Source: Syntrophaceae bacterium UBA3084 (GTDB taxonomy: Bacteria; Desulfobacterota; Syntrophia; Syntrophales; UBA6807). Taken from it: 12,227 nucleotides of DNA. The notes beneath the pieces were generated by a model, which ran no database searches, was not told the DNA's origin, and worked only from the letters and a program-made list of their open reading frames with translations. Position numbers and translations under genes: made by a program. This document shows, piece after piece, positions 1 through 6,881 of the stretch (within the stretch, counting starts at the first letter, position 1; every line of letters starts with the position of its first letter). The stretch is from assembly GCA_002367335.1 (NCBI GenBank), contig DFBI01000133.1, positions 1-12,227 of the forward strand. The letters run 5' to 3'.

Positions 1-1
1 G

Positions 2-604
2 AATGCGCCCGCTAAAGAAAAAACCAAAGGAACACCTGTTAAGGCCAGTTTCAAAAGACTGCCCGTGAATTTGAGGTTATTTATTATCGTATCCTCACTA
101 TTTGCAATGGGTCATTTCGGATACGCCTTTTTACTGTTAAGAGCGAAGAACATAGGATTGGCGGATCATACGGCGATCCTTCTGTATGTGTTATTTTACA
201 TTGTTTACACGTTGTGTTCCATTCCTTCAGGAATACTGTCTGACAGGTTCGGGAGAAAACCGGTTTTGATTGCAGGTTATCTGTTATTTGCTGCTACATC
301 CCTCGGGATGATGTTCACTTCGAGTATTTACAGTATTCTGATATTTTTCGTCATTTATGGAATATTTTATGCCCTCATCGATGGGGTTCAAAGGGCCTTC
401 GTAGTCGATTTAGCACCGAAAAATCTGAGAGCAACCGCATTGGGTACGTTTCATGCGGCCATAGGAATAGTGGCGCTTCCGGGCGGATATATTGCCGGGA
501 TGCTGTGGGACAAGATAAATCCGGAAGCAACATTTCTGTATGGTTTTATTCTCGCCGTTCTTTCAACAATCATGTTCATTTTTGTAAAAGAATATAAGAT
601 TTGA
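2..604 (+). CDS. MFS transporter, C-terminal half (5'-truncated by window edge)
   Basis: The reading frame is open from the first bases of the window, so the N-terminal half lies outside; 200 residues are visible. A hydrophilic, Lys-rich stretch of about 20 residues (the central cytoplasmic loop typical of MFS proteins) is followed by about five to six strongly hydrophobic segments. The loop sequence GILSDRFGRKP is the MFS motif-A signature (G-x3-D-R-x-G-R), here in the copy between the first two helices of the second half. A GTG at 65 could be read as a start, but the family architecture says the upstream codons belong to the protein. It acts in the inner membrane as a secondary transporter; the substrate cannot be told from this half. 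It ends a few bases before a palindromic repeat. Family assignment is firm, specificity unknown. Confidence 0.85.
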   Translation, partial: NAPAKEKTKGTPVKASFKRLPVNLRLFIIVSSLFAMGHFGYAFLLLRAKNIGLADHTAILLYVLFYIVYTLCSIPSGILSDRFGRKPVLIAGYLLFAATSLGMMFTSSIYSILIFFVIYGIFYALIDGVQRAFVVDLAPKNLRATALGTFHAAIGIVALPGGYIAGMLWDKINPEATFLYGFILAVLSTIMFIFVKEYKI

Positions 605-608
605 AGAC

Positions 609-668
609 TCACGCAAAGTCGCAGAGGATTTCTTCCTTATTCTTTGCTGTCTTCGCGTCTTTGCGTGA
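609..668. repeat. Imperfect palindromic repeat (REP-like hairpin)
   Basis: The left arm TCACGCAAAGTCGC at 609-622 is matched by the reverse complement of the right arm ending at 668 (TCACGCAAAGACGC), 13 of 14 positions, with a loop of about 30 nt rich in T. It starts 5 nt after the transporter stop codon, so it could form a hairpin at the 3' end of that mRNA. Repeats of this CACGCAAAG...CTTTGCGTG type are scattered between genes in many bacterial genomes (recalled, not checked). A short open frame running through it (601-789) has no ribosome binding site and is not considered a gene. Confidence 0.65.
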
Positions 669-789
669 AAATTTTAGAGGCAGGCTATATCAACAACGTT
701 TCAACTTAAATGCGAAAGAGAAAAAAATTGTAAACAAATATGTCGATTTGTTCGTCTATTACTGTAAAAACTCGAAAGGAGAATTTTAG

Positions 790-1107
790 ATGAAGAAATT
801 CGGCACGATGTTGGCAATTTCGGTGATTGTTTTCGGTTTTGTATGCGCGGAGGCAGCTTTTGCGGGGAAAATCGGCAAGCGTCAGGTTAACCAGCAGAAG
901 AGAATCTGCCAGGGAGTCAAGAGCGGCGAGTTAACCTGCCGTGAAACCCGCGCTCTCGAACGAGAACAATACAATGTACAGAAATGCAAAGCAAAGACAT
1001 TCAAGGATGGCAAGGTTACACCAAAGGAACGTAACCGCTTGAAAAAAAGACAGAATCATGCGAGCAAACACATTTACAAAATGAAACACAACAATATCAC
1101 ACGGTAG
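790..1107 (+). CDS. Small secreted basic protein, unknown function
   Basis: A 105-residue protein with a clear signal peptide: MKK, a hydrophobic core to about residue 20, and an Ala-x-Ala-like cleavage site (AFA/GK) near residue 25. The mature part of about 80 residues is very basic, predicted helical, and contains two similar segments, each with a short Gly-containing turn followed by a helix start (SGELTCRE and DGKVTPKE). It has three cysteines (RICQG, LTCRE, QKCKA). It resembles a widespread family of short uncharacterised periplasmic proteins with SGxLT/DGxLTxxE turns and an ASxxIYxxKHN-like ending; that family link is from memory. The start is well supported by AGGAG 8 nt upstream. It sits 43 nt before the sigma-factor gene on the same strand, so it may be the first gene of that operon or a target of the regulator. 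No enzymatic motif is visible. Confidence 0.75.
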   Translation: MKKFGTMLAISVIVFGFVCAEAAFAGKIGKRQVNQQKRICQGVKSGELTCRETRALEREQYNVQKCKAKTFKDGKVTPKERNRLKKRQNHASKHIYKMKHNNITR

Positions 1108-1120
1108 AGCAGTAGACAGG

Positions 1121-1137
1121 TACCCGCGGAACGGGTA
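1121..1137 (+). promoter_or_regulatory. Hairpin just upstream of the sigma-factor start
   Basis: TACCCG-CGGAA-CGGGTA forms a perfect 6-bp stem with a 5-nt loop, ending 13 nt before the sigma-factor ATG. It occupies the place where a Shine-Dalgarno sequence would normally lie, and no good one is visible (only GGGTAGAA). There is no T run after it, so it is not a standard terminator. It could tune translation or mark an mRNA processing point; this is inference. Confidence 0.3.
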
Positions 1138-1150
1138 GAATAAATATGTT

Positions 1151-1789
1151 ATGACCCAGAAGGATCAAAAACAATACAACGTCTCGACCTATGGTACCGC
1201 TTCTCACATACCTTTTCTGGTGGAGAAAGCCAGAGACGGCAGCAGAGGCGCCTTTGAAGATCTTGTGGATCTTTTCCAGGAAGATCTTTTCCGCATGGTT
1301 TACTATCGAACACGGTCCCGCATGGATGCAGAGGATATTGCTCAGGATGTTTTTATTCAGGCATTCAAAAACTTGTCGAAATTGAGGGAGACTAACCGGT
1401 TCAGAGGGTGGCTTTTCAGCATTGCTCTGAACCGGATTCACGATTTCCACCGGAAGAAAAAATTCTGGAGCTTGTCAGGAACTTCCGATAGCGACAATAA
1501 GACAGATCAACCTGATTCGGAAATCCATGTAAATCCGGAAGCTCTGGATAATCTGGTGAAAAAGGATTTCTGGAAACGTATCGGATCATTTCTGGATAAA
1601 TTGCCGCGCATGGAAAAGGAAGTGTTCATATTGAGATTCATGGATCATTTGAGCATAAAGGAAATATCCCTGGTTTTGAAAAAACACGAGAGCACTGTCA
1701 AAACCCACCTGTATCGGGCTCTTGAAAAATTCAGAGCATGTCGTGAAATAATACAGTTACTTGAGGAGGAAAAAGGTGAGTTCACATAA
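1151..1789 (+). CDS. ECF-type RNA polymerase sigma factor (sigma-70 family, RpoE-like)
   Basis: A 212-residue protein with the two-domain layout of extracytoplasmic-function sigma factors. Region 2 spans about residues 30-103 and includes DAEDIAQDVFIQAFKNL (core binding and -10 recognition helix) and FRGWLFSIALNRIHDFHRKKK. An acidic Ser/Asp-rich linker follows (about 108-135), then region 4 at about 145-196, with LPRMEKEVFILRFMDHLSIKE and a helix-turn-helix VLKKHESTVKTHLYRALEKF for -35 recognition. It directs RNA polymerase to a small set of promoters when released from its anti-sigma factor. The next gene starts inside this one (14-nt overlap), which points to co-translation with the anti-sigma factor. 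The start lacks a strong ribosome binding site and follows a hairpin. Its regulon cannot be read here; autoregulation is common in the family, but I could not identify its promoter with confidence. Confidence 0.93.
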   Translation: MTQKDQKQYNVSTYGTASHIPFLVEKARDGSRGAFEDLVDLFQEDLFRMVYYRTRSRMDAEDIAQDVFIQAFKNLSKLRETNRFRGWLFSIALNRIHDFHRKKKFWSLSGTSDSDNKTDQPDSEIHVNPEALDNLVKKDFWKRIGSFLDKLPRMEKEVFILRFMDHLSIKEISLVLKKHESTVKTHLYRALEKFRACREIIQLLEEEKGEFT

Positions 1790-2348
1790 AGCGTTTCATC
1801 TGAGTGAAGATCAGATCCTCCGGGCTTTGGTGGATGAATCTGATCTGTCAGAATCAATGCGGGAGCACTTATCCACGTGTCCTTCGTGTCGTGCACGCAG
1901 GGAACGACTGGAGGAGGATCTCGGGTGTCTGGGTCGGATGGCTGAACGGTTTGCCCCGTCGCCGGAGAAACGTATTTCGTTGCCTGAGAAATACCCGGCA
2001 AGCACTGCTCGCTGGTTCTGGAACTGGCGGACCGCTTTCGGAACGGTGGTGATGGCAACACTCGTCATAGTCATTGTGTGGTCATCCGTCCTCTTCAGGA
2101 CGATACCGGAAACAGGAACAATCATATCCATCGAGGAACCCTGGGCAACGGACGGGTTAATGGCGGAAGTGAGTGTCCTTTCGGAAAATGTATTACCCCC
2201 CGTATATCTGGATTTAACCGGGGACTCCGATACGGGTTTTGATGAAGAGTTTATTGAATTTGTCGTTCCAACCGTTGAAAATATTTCCTCACATTACGAT
2301 TCAAAGATAAAAGGAGGTTTATTATGTTACGAAAATTATCGAGTGTAG
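1776..2348 (+). CDS. Membrane-anchored anti-sigma factor, zinc-finger (ZAS/zf-HC2-like)
   Basis: 190 residues from the GTG at 1776, chosen because GAGGAGG (1763-1769) lies 6 nt upstream; a TTG at 1761 in the same frame would put the ribosome binding site inside the gene. The N-terminal cytoplasmic part carries H31-x3-C35-x2-C38 (HLSTCPSC), the core of zinc-binding anti-sigma domains that clamp ECF sigma factors. A single membrane segment lies at about 87-107 (AFGTVVMATLVIVIVWSSVLF), followed by an acidic extracytoplasmic tail of about 80 residues with no recognised domain. It overlaps the sigma gene by 14 nt and the downstream Spy-like gene by 25 nt. Expected role: hold the sigma factor at the inner membrane until an envelope signal arrives. 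The assignment rests on motif, topology and gene order; overall sequence similarity was not tested. Confidence 0.85.
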   Translation: MSSHKAFHLSEDQILRALVDESDLSESMREHLSTCPSCRARRERLEEDLGCLGRMAERFAPSPEKRISLPEKYPASTARWFWNWRTAFGTVVMATLVIVIVWSSVLFRTIPETGTIISIEEPWATDGLMAEVSVLSENVLPPVYLDLTGDSDTGFDEEFIEFVVPTVENISSHYDSKIKGGLLCYENYRV

Positions 2349-2791
2349 TAATATTGTTTGTTCTGGTTATTTTACCCGCCATTGCCCTGGGAGCACAGGG
2401 TATGCCCTCGGGAAAATGGTGGCATAATCCGCAGGTTTCCAAACAAATGAACCTGAATAAAGACGAAATACGCAGGCTGGATGAAAGTTTTGTAAAAAGC
2501 CAGCGTAAACTCATTGATCTGAAGAGCAATCTGGAGAAACAGCGTTTTGAGCTCGAAAATCTTCTTGAAAAGAAAACGCTGAATGAATCTGCGGTTATGG
2601 AACAGTTCAAAAAGATGGAAAGCTCAAAAAACCGTCTCTCCACCGAATATTTCAGATTTCTGTTACAGGTAAGAAAGATTCTCGGCTTTGAACGTTATCA
2701 GGATCTAAAAATGAAGTACAAAACGTTTCGCCAGCAGAAAAAACTCCGGCTACAGAAACATCCGGGCGCTAATCCAGGTCAAAGGAAATAG
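2324..2791 (+). CDS. Periplasmic Spy/CpxP/ZraP-like protein (candidate metal or envelope-stress sensor)
   Basis: 155 residues: a signal peptide (MLRK, hydrophobic core to about 22, cleavage near ALGA/Q) and then an almost entirely helical, highly charged mature domain. WWHNPQVSKQMNLNKDEIRRL at about 32-52 and the later ILGFERYQDLK (about 119-129) correspond to the two LTxxQ-type turns of the Spy/CpxP/CnrX fold, separated by a long amphipathic hairpin (about 53-110). AAGGAGG (2311-2317) lies 6 nt before the ATG, an excellent ribosome binding site inside the 3' end of the anti-sigma gene. Family members are periplasmic chaperones or metal-responsive sensors. With the two upstream genes, this one most likely senses the signal or buffers the regulator. 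Only two histidines are seen (H34 and one near the C-terminus), so a CnrX-like metal site is not obvious. The stop lies 1 nt from the convergent purQ stop. Confidence 0.8.
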   Translation: MLRKLSSVVILFVLVILPAIALGAQGMPSGKWWHNPQVSKQMNLNKDEIRRLDESFVKSQRKLIDLKSNLEKQRFELENLLEKKTLNESAVMEQFKKMESSKNRLSTEYFRFLLQVRKILGFERYQDLKMKYKTFRQQKKLRLQKHPGANPGQRK

Positions 2792-2792
2792 G

Positions 2793-3617
2793 TTAGCCCT
2801 CTTCCCTTATGAAATTGATAGCGTTTTTGAAGATAAATAATCCCACACCATCCTCGGGAAGACTTTCTCTTGTCCAGCGAGGATGGTTGGTATAATGGAG
2901 ATATGCCTCCGGATGGGGCATAAGGCCGAATATTCTCCCCGTCTCATTACAGATTCCGGCGATGGCATCGACGGAACCATTGGGATTCTGAGGATAATCC
3001 ATTACCGCTTCTTCGTAATCCTCCCGACTGTATTGTATGACAATCTGATTGTTTTTCTGCAATTTTTCTAATACGGCTTCACTTTCCAGAACTATCTTGC
3101 CCTCACCGTGCCTCACAGACAGATACATTCCGTTGATGTCCTTTGTAAAGACGCATGGAGAGTTGCTGTTTACCTTGAGGTAAACCCATCGATCCTCAAA
3201 TTTTCCGGAATCGTTAAAGGTCAGTGTAATGTTCCGGGTGGTGTAGTCGCCGGCGAATGCGGGAAGTAATCCCAATTTTACCATAAGTTGAAAACCGTTA
3301 CAGACGCCGAGTATCAGTTTTCCGGCATTGATAAACCTTACAAGCTGTTCGTAAAGCTTTTCACCGCTGTTCCGAACTTTCGCATGAATAATCCTGTTTG
3401 CCGCCGCCTTTGCGCCTCCCAGGTCATCGCCGTCAAGGAATCCCCCCGGAAGATTGAGAAAATGATAATCATCCAGTCGTTTTTCTCCGTAGAGCAGTTC
3501 GCTGATGTGAACAATATCCACTTCGTCGGAACCTGCAAGTCTGCATGCATGAGCCATTTCCATTTCACAGTTCGTTCCGTTTCCCGCAATCACGATCGAT
3601 TTTACCTTCTTTGTCAT
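2793..3617 (-). CDS. purQ: Phosphoribosylformylglycinamidine synthase, glutaminase subunit PurQ
   Basis: Class-I glutamine amidotransferase subunit of FGAM synthase (fourth step of purine synthesis); it hydrolyses glutamine and passes ammonia to PurL. Counting from the ATG at 3617 (274 residues), it opens with the first beta strand, KSIVIAGNGTNCE, has the nucleophile C106 in LGVCNGFQL, and the H235/E237 partners in GLMPHPEAYLH. It is longer than the about 230-residue Bacillus-type PurQ and has the C-terminal WTRESLPEDG segment seen in the larger type. The ATG at 3617 is preferred because it fits the domain boundary and has GGAG 11 nt upstream. The frame is however open back to an ATG at 3710, which adds 31 residues and overlaps purL by 25 nt in the -1 frame (see findings). 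It is co-directional with and downstream of purL. Confidence 0.93.
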   Translation of the reverse strand: MTKKVKSIVIAGNGTNCEMEMAHACRLAGSDEVDIVHISELLYGEKRLDDYHFLNLPGGFLDGDDLGGAKAAANRIIHAKVRNSGEKLYEQLVRFINAGKLILGVCNGFQLMVKLGLLPAFAGDYTTRNITLTFNDSGKFEDRWVYLKVNSNSPCVFTKDINGMYLSVRHGEGKIVLESEAVLEKLQKNNQIVIQYSREDYEEAVMDYPQNPNGSVDAIAGICNETGRIFGLMPHPEAYLHYTNHPRWTRESLPEDGVGLFIFKNAINFIREEG

Positions 3618-3685
3618 CTTTAGCTGTTCTCCAATGTTTAATGCCCTTTTCGTGTTTTCGTCATTTCGGATTTTGTGATAAGTAC

Positions 3686-6664
3686 TTAAAAATTCAGGGG
3701 CTTCTGCCATACCCGTTTCAGTTCACCAATATTTTCTTCGACAATTGTATTTCCATGGATGCCGATAATGGTAAAAGTGTCACCGGGAGTGACACTGCCT
3801 ACTTTCCGGATAATGCTGCCTTCCATAATTTCCTCGAATTTGTCCTTTGCCTTCGGTGAAATAGTCACCACGAATCTGCTCTGGGATTCGGAGAAGAGGA
3901 GGTAATCATTTCTTTCAATACCCTTAGCAGGGACAAGAGAAAGATCTGCAGTAATCCCGAATCCTCCGGAAAAGGCCGTCTCGACAAGGGCGATACCGAG
4001 GCCTCCGTCGGAACAGTCATGACATGAGGCCACCAGACCTTTTTTGATCGCCTTGCTCAATGCGTCGTAAAGTTTTTTTGCTTTCAGGGCATGGACTTTC
4101 GGCACGTTATTCCCGATATATCCATTCAGGGCAAACCATTCGGACCCTCCGAGCTCATTATATGTTTCACCCAGGACATAAACCATATCCCCTGCTTTTT
4201 TTGCATCCATGGTGACGGCTTTTCTCACGTCTTCCATCTTTCCCATTGTGGAAAACAGAAGAGTGGGAGGAATCGAAATCTTGGTATCTCCTATGATGTA
4301 ATCGTTTTTCATGCTGTCTTTCCCGGAAATACACGGCACTCCATAGATTTTTGTGTAATCGTAAAGGGCCTGGTTTGCCCTGACAAGCTGTGCCAGTTTA
4401 TACTGACCGTCAGGCGTCTTTTCAGATTCTACGGGGTCACACCAGCAGAAATTGTCGATGCCGGCCATTCTTTCAAGCGATCCTCCGACGGCGACAGTAT
4501 TCCTGACGGCTTCGTCTACGGCACACGCGGCCATGTGATACGTGTCAATATCGCTGTAACGGGGACAGATGCCGTTTGCGATGACAACCCCTTCAAAAGA
4601 TTCCAGTATGGGCCTGATCACCGCGGCGTCGCTCGGGCCGTCATTTGCTACTCCAACAAGAGGTTTGATCACGCTTCCCCCCTGTACCTCATGATCGTAT
4701 TGCCTTACGACCGATTCTTTACTGCAAATATTTAATCGTGAAAGCATTTCTTCCAGGGCAAGTCCCATATCCTCGGGGTCGGGAAAATCGGGTTCTTCAT
4801 GTCGGGGGGGTATCCATTTTGCGTTCAACCGCATCCGGGGAAGCCCTTCGTGAAGAAAATCCATATCGAGGCAGGCAACCGTTCTGTCACCATAAAGGAC
4901 GTGGAATTTTCCCGAATCGGTAAAGGTGCCGAGGACTGTAGCTTCCACATCCATTTTCCCGGCCAGGGAAAGAAATTCGCCGACCTTTTCGGGATCTACT
5001 GCAAGACTCATTCTTTCCTGAGCCTCTGAAATGAGAATCTCCCAGGGTTTGAGACCGGCGTATTTCAAGGGAGCTTTACTGAGATCGAGCTTGCAACCAC
5101 CGGACAATGTGGCCATCTCTCCGACGGAAGAAGAAAGACCGCCGGCGCCATTATCCGTAATGGTCCTGTAGAGTCCCCTGTCTCTTGCGATAAGAAGAAA
5201 ATCCGTCATCTTCTTCTGGGTTATGGGATCACCGATCTGGACGGCCGTGACGGGCGAACCTTCGTGCAGCTCTTCTGAAGAGAATGTGGCGCCGTGAATT
5301 CCGTCCTTTCCTATCCTTCCCCCCGTCATAATGATTACATCACCGGGAATAATCTCTTTTGTATGTGTGAGTTCTCCAAGGATACGGGCAGGCATGGTAC
5401 CTCCCGTTCCGCAATAGACAAGAGGTTTCCCCAGATATCTCTCATCGAATACGATACAGCCGTTGACGGTTGGAATGCCGCTTTTGTTCCCGCCATGTTC
5501 TACACCTTCCCTCACACCTTCGTAGATTCGTCTGGGATGAAGAATTCTTTTGGGAAGTGGCTTTGAATAAAATGGTGATGCAAAGCAAAAGACATCGGTG
5601 TTGAAGATCAGTTTCGACCCTTTTCCCGTCCCGAAGGGATCACGGTTGACACCGACGATCCCCGTCAGAGCGCCACCATACGGATCAAGGGCTGACGGTG
5701 AATTATGTGTTTCCACCTTGAAAACAAGATTGTAATCGTTGTTGAATTTAATAATGCCGGCATTATCGACAAAAACGGAAAGGCACCAGTCATCCGTTCC
5801 CAGGCTTTCCCTGATTTCCCTTGTAGATGCCTTGATATAACTGTTAAAAAGGGAATCGACGACCGTCTTTCCCCCTTTTTCATCCTCATAGTTTATAATG
5901 CCGTTGAATATCTTGTGTTTACAGTGTTCGGACCAGGTCTGAGCGAGAGATTCCAGTTCGACATCCGTAATTTTCTCATCAAGATTCACCTTTACCCTTT
6001 CGTTCAACACCGACTCATCAGTTAAATAATCCCGGATGACCTTCATCTCTTCGACAGTCAGGGCAAGAACCCTGTCATTACTGATCCCCTGAAGTTTCTC
6101 ATCACTTACATTGAGATTAATTGTTTCCGTTTTTGCGTCGTCCTCAATAATCACCCGGGGTACATAAGGCTGGATTCCCTCCGCGGGATTCCATTCCCGA
6201 CCATCAATAATCATATAATGCTGAATAAGCTCATTAGCCAAAAGTCCCGAAGCTATTTGCTCAGCGCCCTCCTTACTGATTTTTCCTCTGATGACGTACT
6301 GTCTTGATGTATAAACGCTGACACCATCTTTCAAGTTCTCCCCAAGAAACAACTCGATGGCCTCTCTTGCTGTCTTCCCCACATTATCCGTTACCCCCGG
6401 CTTAAACCCTACTTCTATCAGCCATGTAAAACCATCTGCTAGGCTCCTGTTTATGGCATATTGCTGCATAACAGGATCGGAGAGGGGACCCGCCGCGATT
6501 TTTCGCAGATCTTCTTCGACTATATTCCCATCTATGGTATAGACTTCAACAGTTTGGACTTCTTCAACGTCAATACCAAGCTGCTCGATTATTTTTTTTC
6601 CCGTCTTTTCCCCGAGGACATCTCTTATGCCATCCTTAAAGCCAACTTCTATTCTGTAAACCAT
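3686..6664 (-). CDS. purL: Phosphoribosylformylglycinamidine synthase PurL with fused PurS-like N-terminal domains
   Basis: 992 residues. Converts FGAR, glutamine-derived ammonia and ATP to FGAM in the cytosol, with PurQ supplying the ammonia. The N-terminus holds two successive PurS-like units (about 1-80 and 81-165), each opening with a related strand (YRIEVGFKDGIRD and WLIEVGFKPGVTD). The catalytic part then begins with LESLAQTWSEHCKHKIF (about 239-253; His in the conserved SEHC-H linker), followed by VFKVETHNSPSALDPYGGA and GVNRDPFGTGKGSKLI (first ATP/substrate half) and SGKDSMKND (second half). No glutaminase domain is attached. It is thus larger than the about 740-residue PurL used with separate PurS, and shorter than the about 1295-residue single-chain enzyme of E. 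coli. A weak GAGG lies 12 nt upstream of the ATG. A MITE-like repeat lies upstream, so it probably has its own promoter, which I could not pin down. Confidence 0.95.
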   Translation of the reverse strand: MVYRIEVGFKDGIRDVLGEKTGKKIIEQLGIDVEEVQTVEVYTIDGNIVEEDLRKIAAGPLSDPVMQQYAINRSLADGFTWLIEVGFKPGVTDNVGKTAREAIELFLGENLKDGVSVYTSRQYVIRGKISKEGAEQIASGLLANELIQHYMIIDGREWNPAEGIQPYVPRVIIEDDAKTETINLNVSDEKLQGISNDRVLALTVEEMKVIRDYLTDESVLNERVKVNLDEKITDVELESLAQTWSEHCKHKIFNGIINYEDEKGGKTVVDSLFNSYIKASTREIRESLGTDDWCLSVFVDNAGIIKFNNDYNLVFKVETHNSPSALDPYGGALTGIVGVNRDPFGTGKGSKLIFNTDVFCFASPFYSKPLPKRILHPRRIYEGVREGVEHGGNKSGIPTVNGCIVFDERYLGKPLVYCGTGGTMPARILGELTHTKEIIPGDVIIMTGGRIGKDGIHGATFSSEELHEGSPVTAVQIGDPITQKKMTDFLLIARDRGLYRTITDNGAGGLSSSVGEMATLSGGCKLDLSKAPLKYAGLKPWEILISEAQERMSLAVDPEKVGEFLSLAGKMDVEATVLGTFTDSGKFHVLYGDRTVACLDMDFLHEGLPRMRLNAKWIPPRHEEPDFPDPEDMGLALEEMLSRLNICSKESVVRQYDHEVQGGSVIKPLVGVANDGPSDAAVIRPILESFEGVVIANGICPRYSDIDTYHMAACAVDEAVRNTVAVGGSLERMAGIDNFCWCDPVESEKTPDGQYKLAQLVRANQALYDYTKIYGVPCISGKDSMKNDYIIGDTKISIPPTLLFSTMGKMEDVRKAVTMDAKKAGDMVYVLGETYNELGGSEWFALNGYIGNNVPKVHALKAKKLYDALSKAIKKGLVASCHDCSDGGLGIALVETAFSGGFGITADLSLVPAKGIERNDYLLFSESQSRFVVTISPKAKDKFEEIMEGSIIRKVGSVTPGDTFTIIGIHGNTIVEENIGELKRVWQKPLNF

Positions 6665-6760
6665 GTTCTTTCTTAACCTCTTTGATTCATGAGGGCGAAA
6701 GGCTATGGGGGTTCAAAGCTCAAAATTGTTTTTTTGCTTTAATCTTTTGCCTTGATGGTC

Positions 6761-6878
6761 TCGTAAAAAGTCGGTCTTTTACCCTTTTGTCATTCCCGTG
6801 AAAACGGGAATCCAGTCTTTCCAACTGCTTAGCCCTTTGTGGATTCCCATTTTCACGGAAATGACAGACTTTTTACGA
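6761..6878. repeat. MITE-like 118-bp palindromic element
   Basis: The outer ends TCGTAAAAAGTC (6761-6772) and its reverse complement GACTTTTTACGA (ending 6878) match perfectly over 12 bp. Further in, TGTCATTCCCGTGAAAACGG...AATCCAG on the left mirrors the right arm with few mismatches over 28 nt; the left arm has an extra 15 nt between the two blocks. The left arm also contains its own small hairpin (ATTCCCG/CGGGAAT). No coding capacity is present. The GTCATTCCCGTGAAAACGGG core is a repeat I recall from many Desulfobacterota genomes. It occupies most of the gap between the response regulator stop and the purL start, and could act as a bidirectional transcription barrier. Confidence 0.7.
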
Positions 6879-6881
6879 ATG

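Noticed and set aside
601..789. Short open frame after the transporter gene
   Set aside because: It is largely the palindromic repeat read through, starts with TTG overlapping the transporter stop, lacks a ribosome binding site and shows no protein-like pattern.
1025..1136. GGAAC motifs resembling ECF -35 boxes (at 1026 and 1128)
   Set aside because: No matching -10 element at 16-17 nt, and the second would place transcription start inside the sigma gene.
1761..1775. TTG start for the anti-sigma factor
   Set aside because: It lies on top of the GAGGAGG ribosome binding site that serves the GTG at 1776.
4091..4735. 214-codon open frame on the + strand inside purL
   Set aside because: Antisense shadow of a well-conserved gene; no start signal or recognisable domain. 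The same applies to the other antisense frames in purL, purQ, glmM and the kinase.
6665..6760. Sigma-54 promoter for purL
   Set aside because: No GG-N10-GC arrangement close to consensus was found on the - strand upstream of purL.
6761..6878. Insertion sequence
   Set aside because: No transposase or coding capacity; only a small non-autonomous palindromic element is supported.
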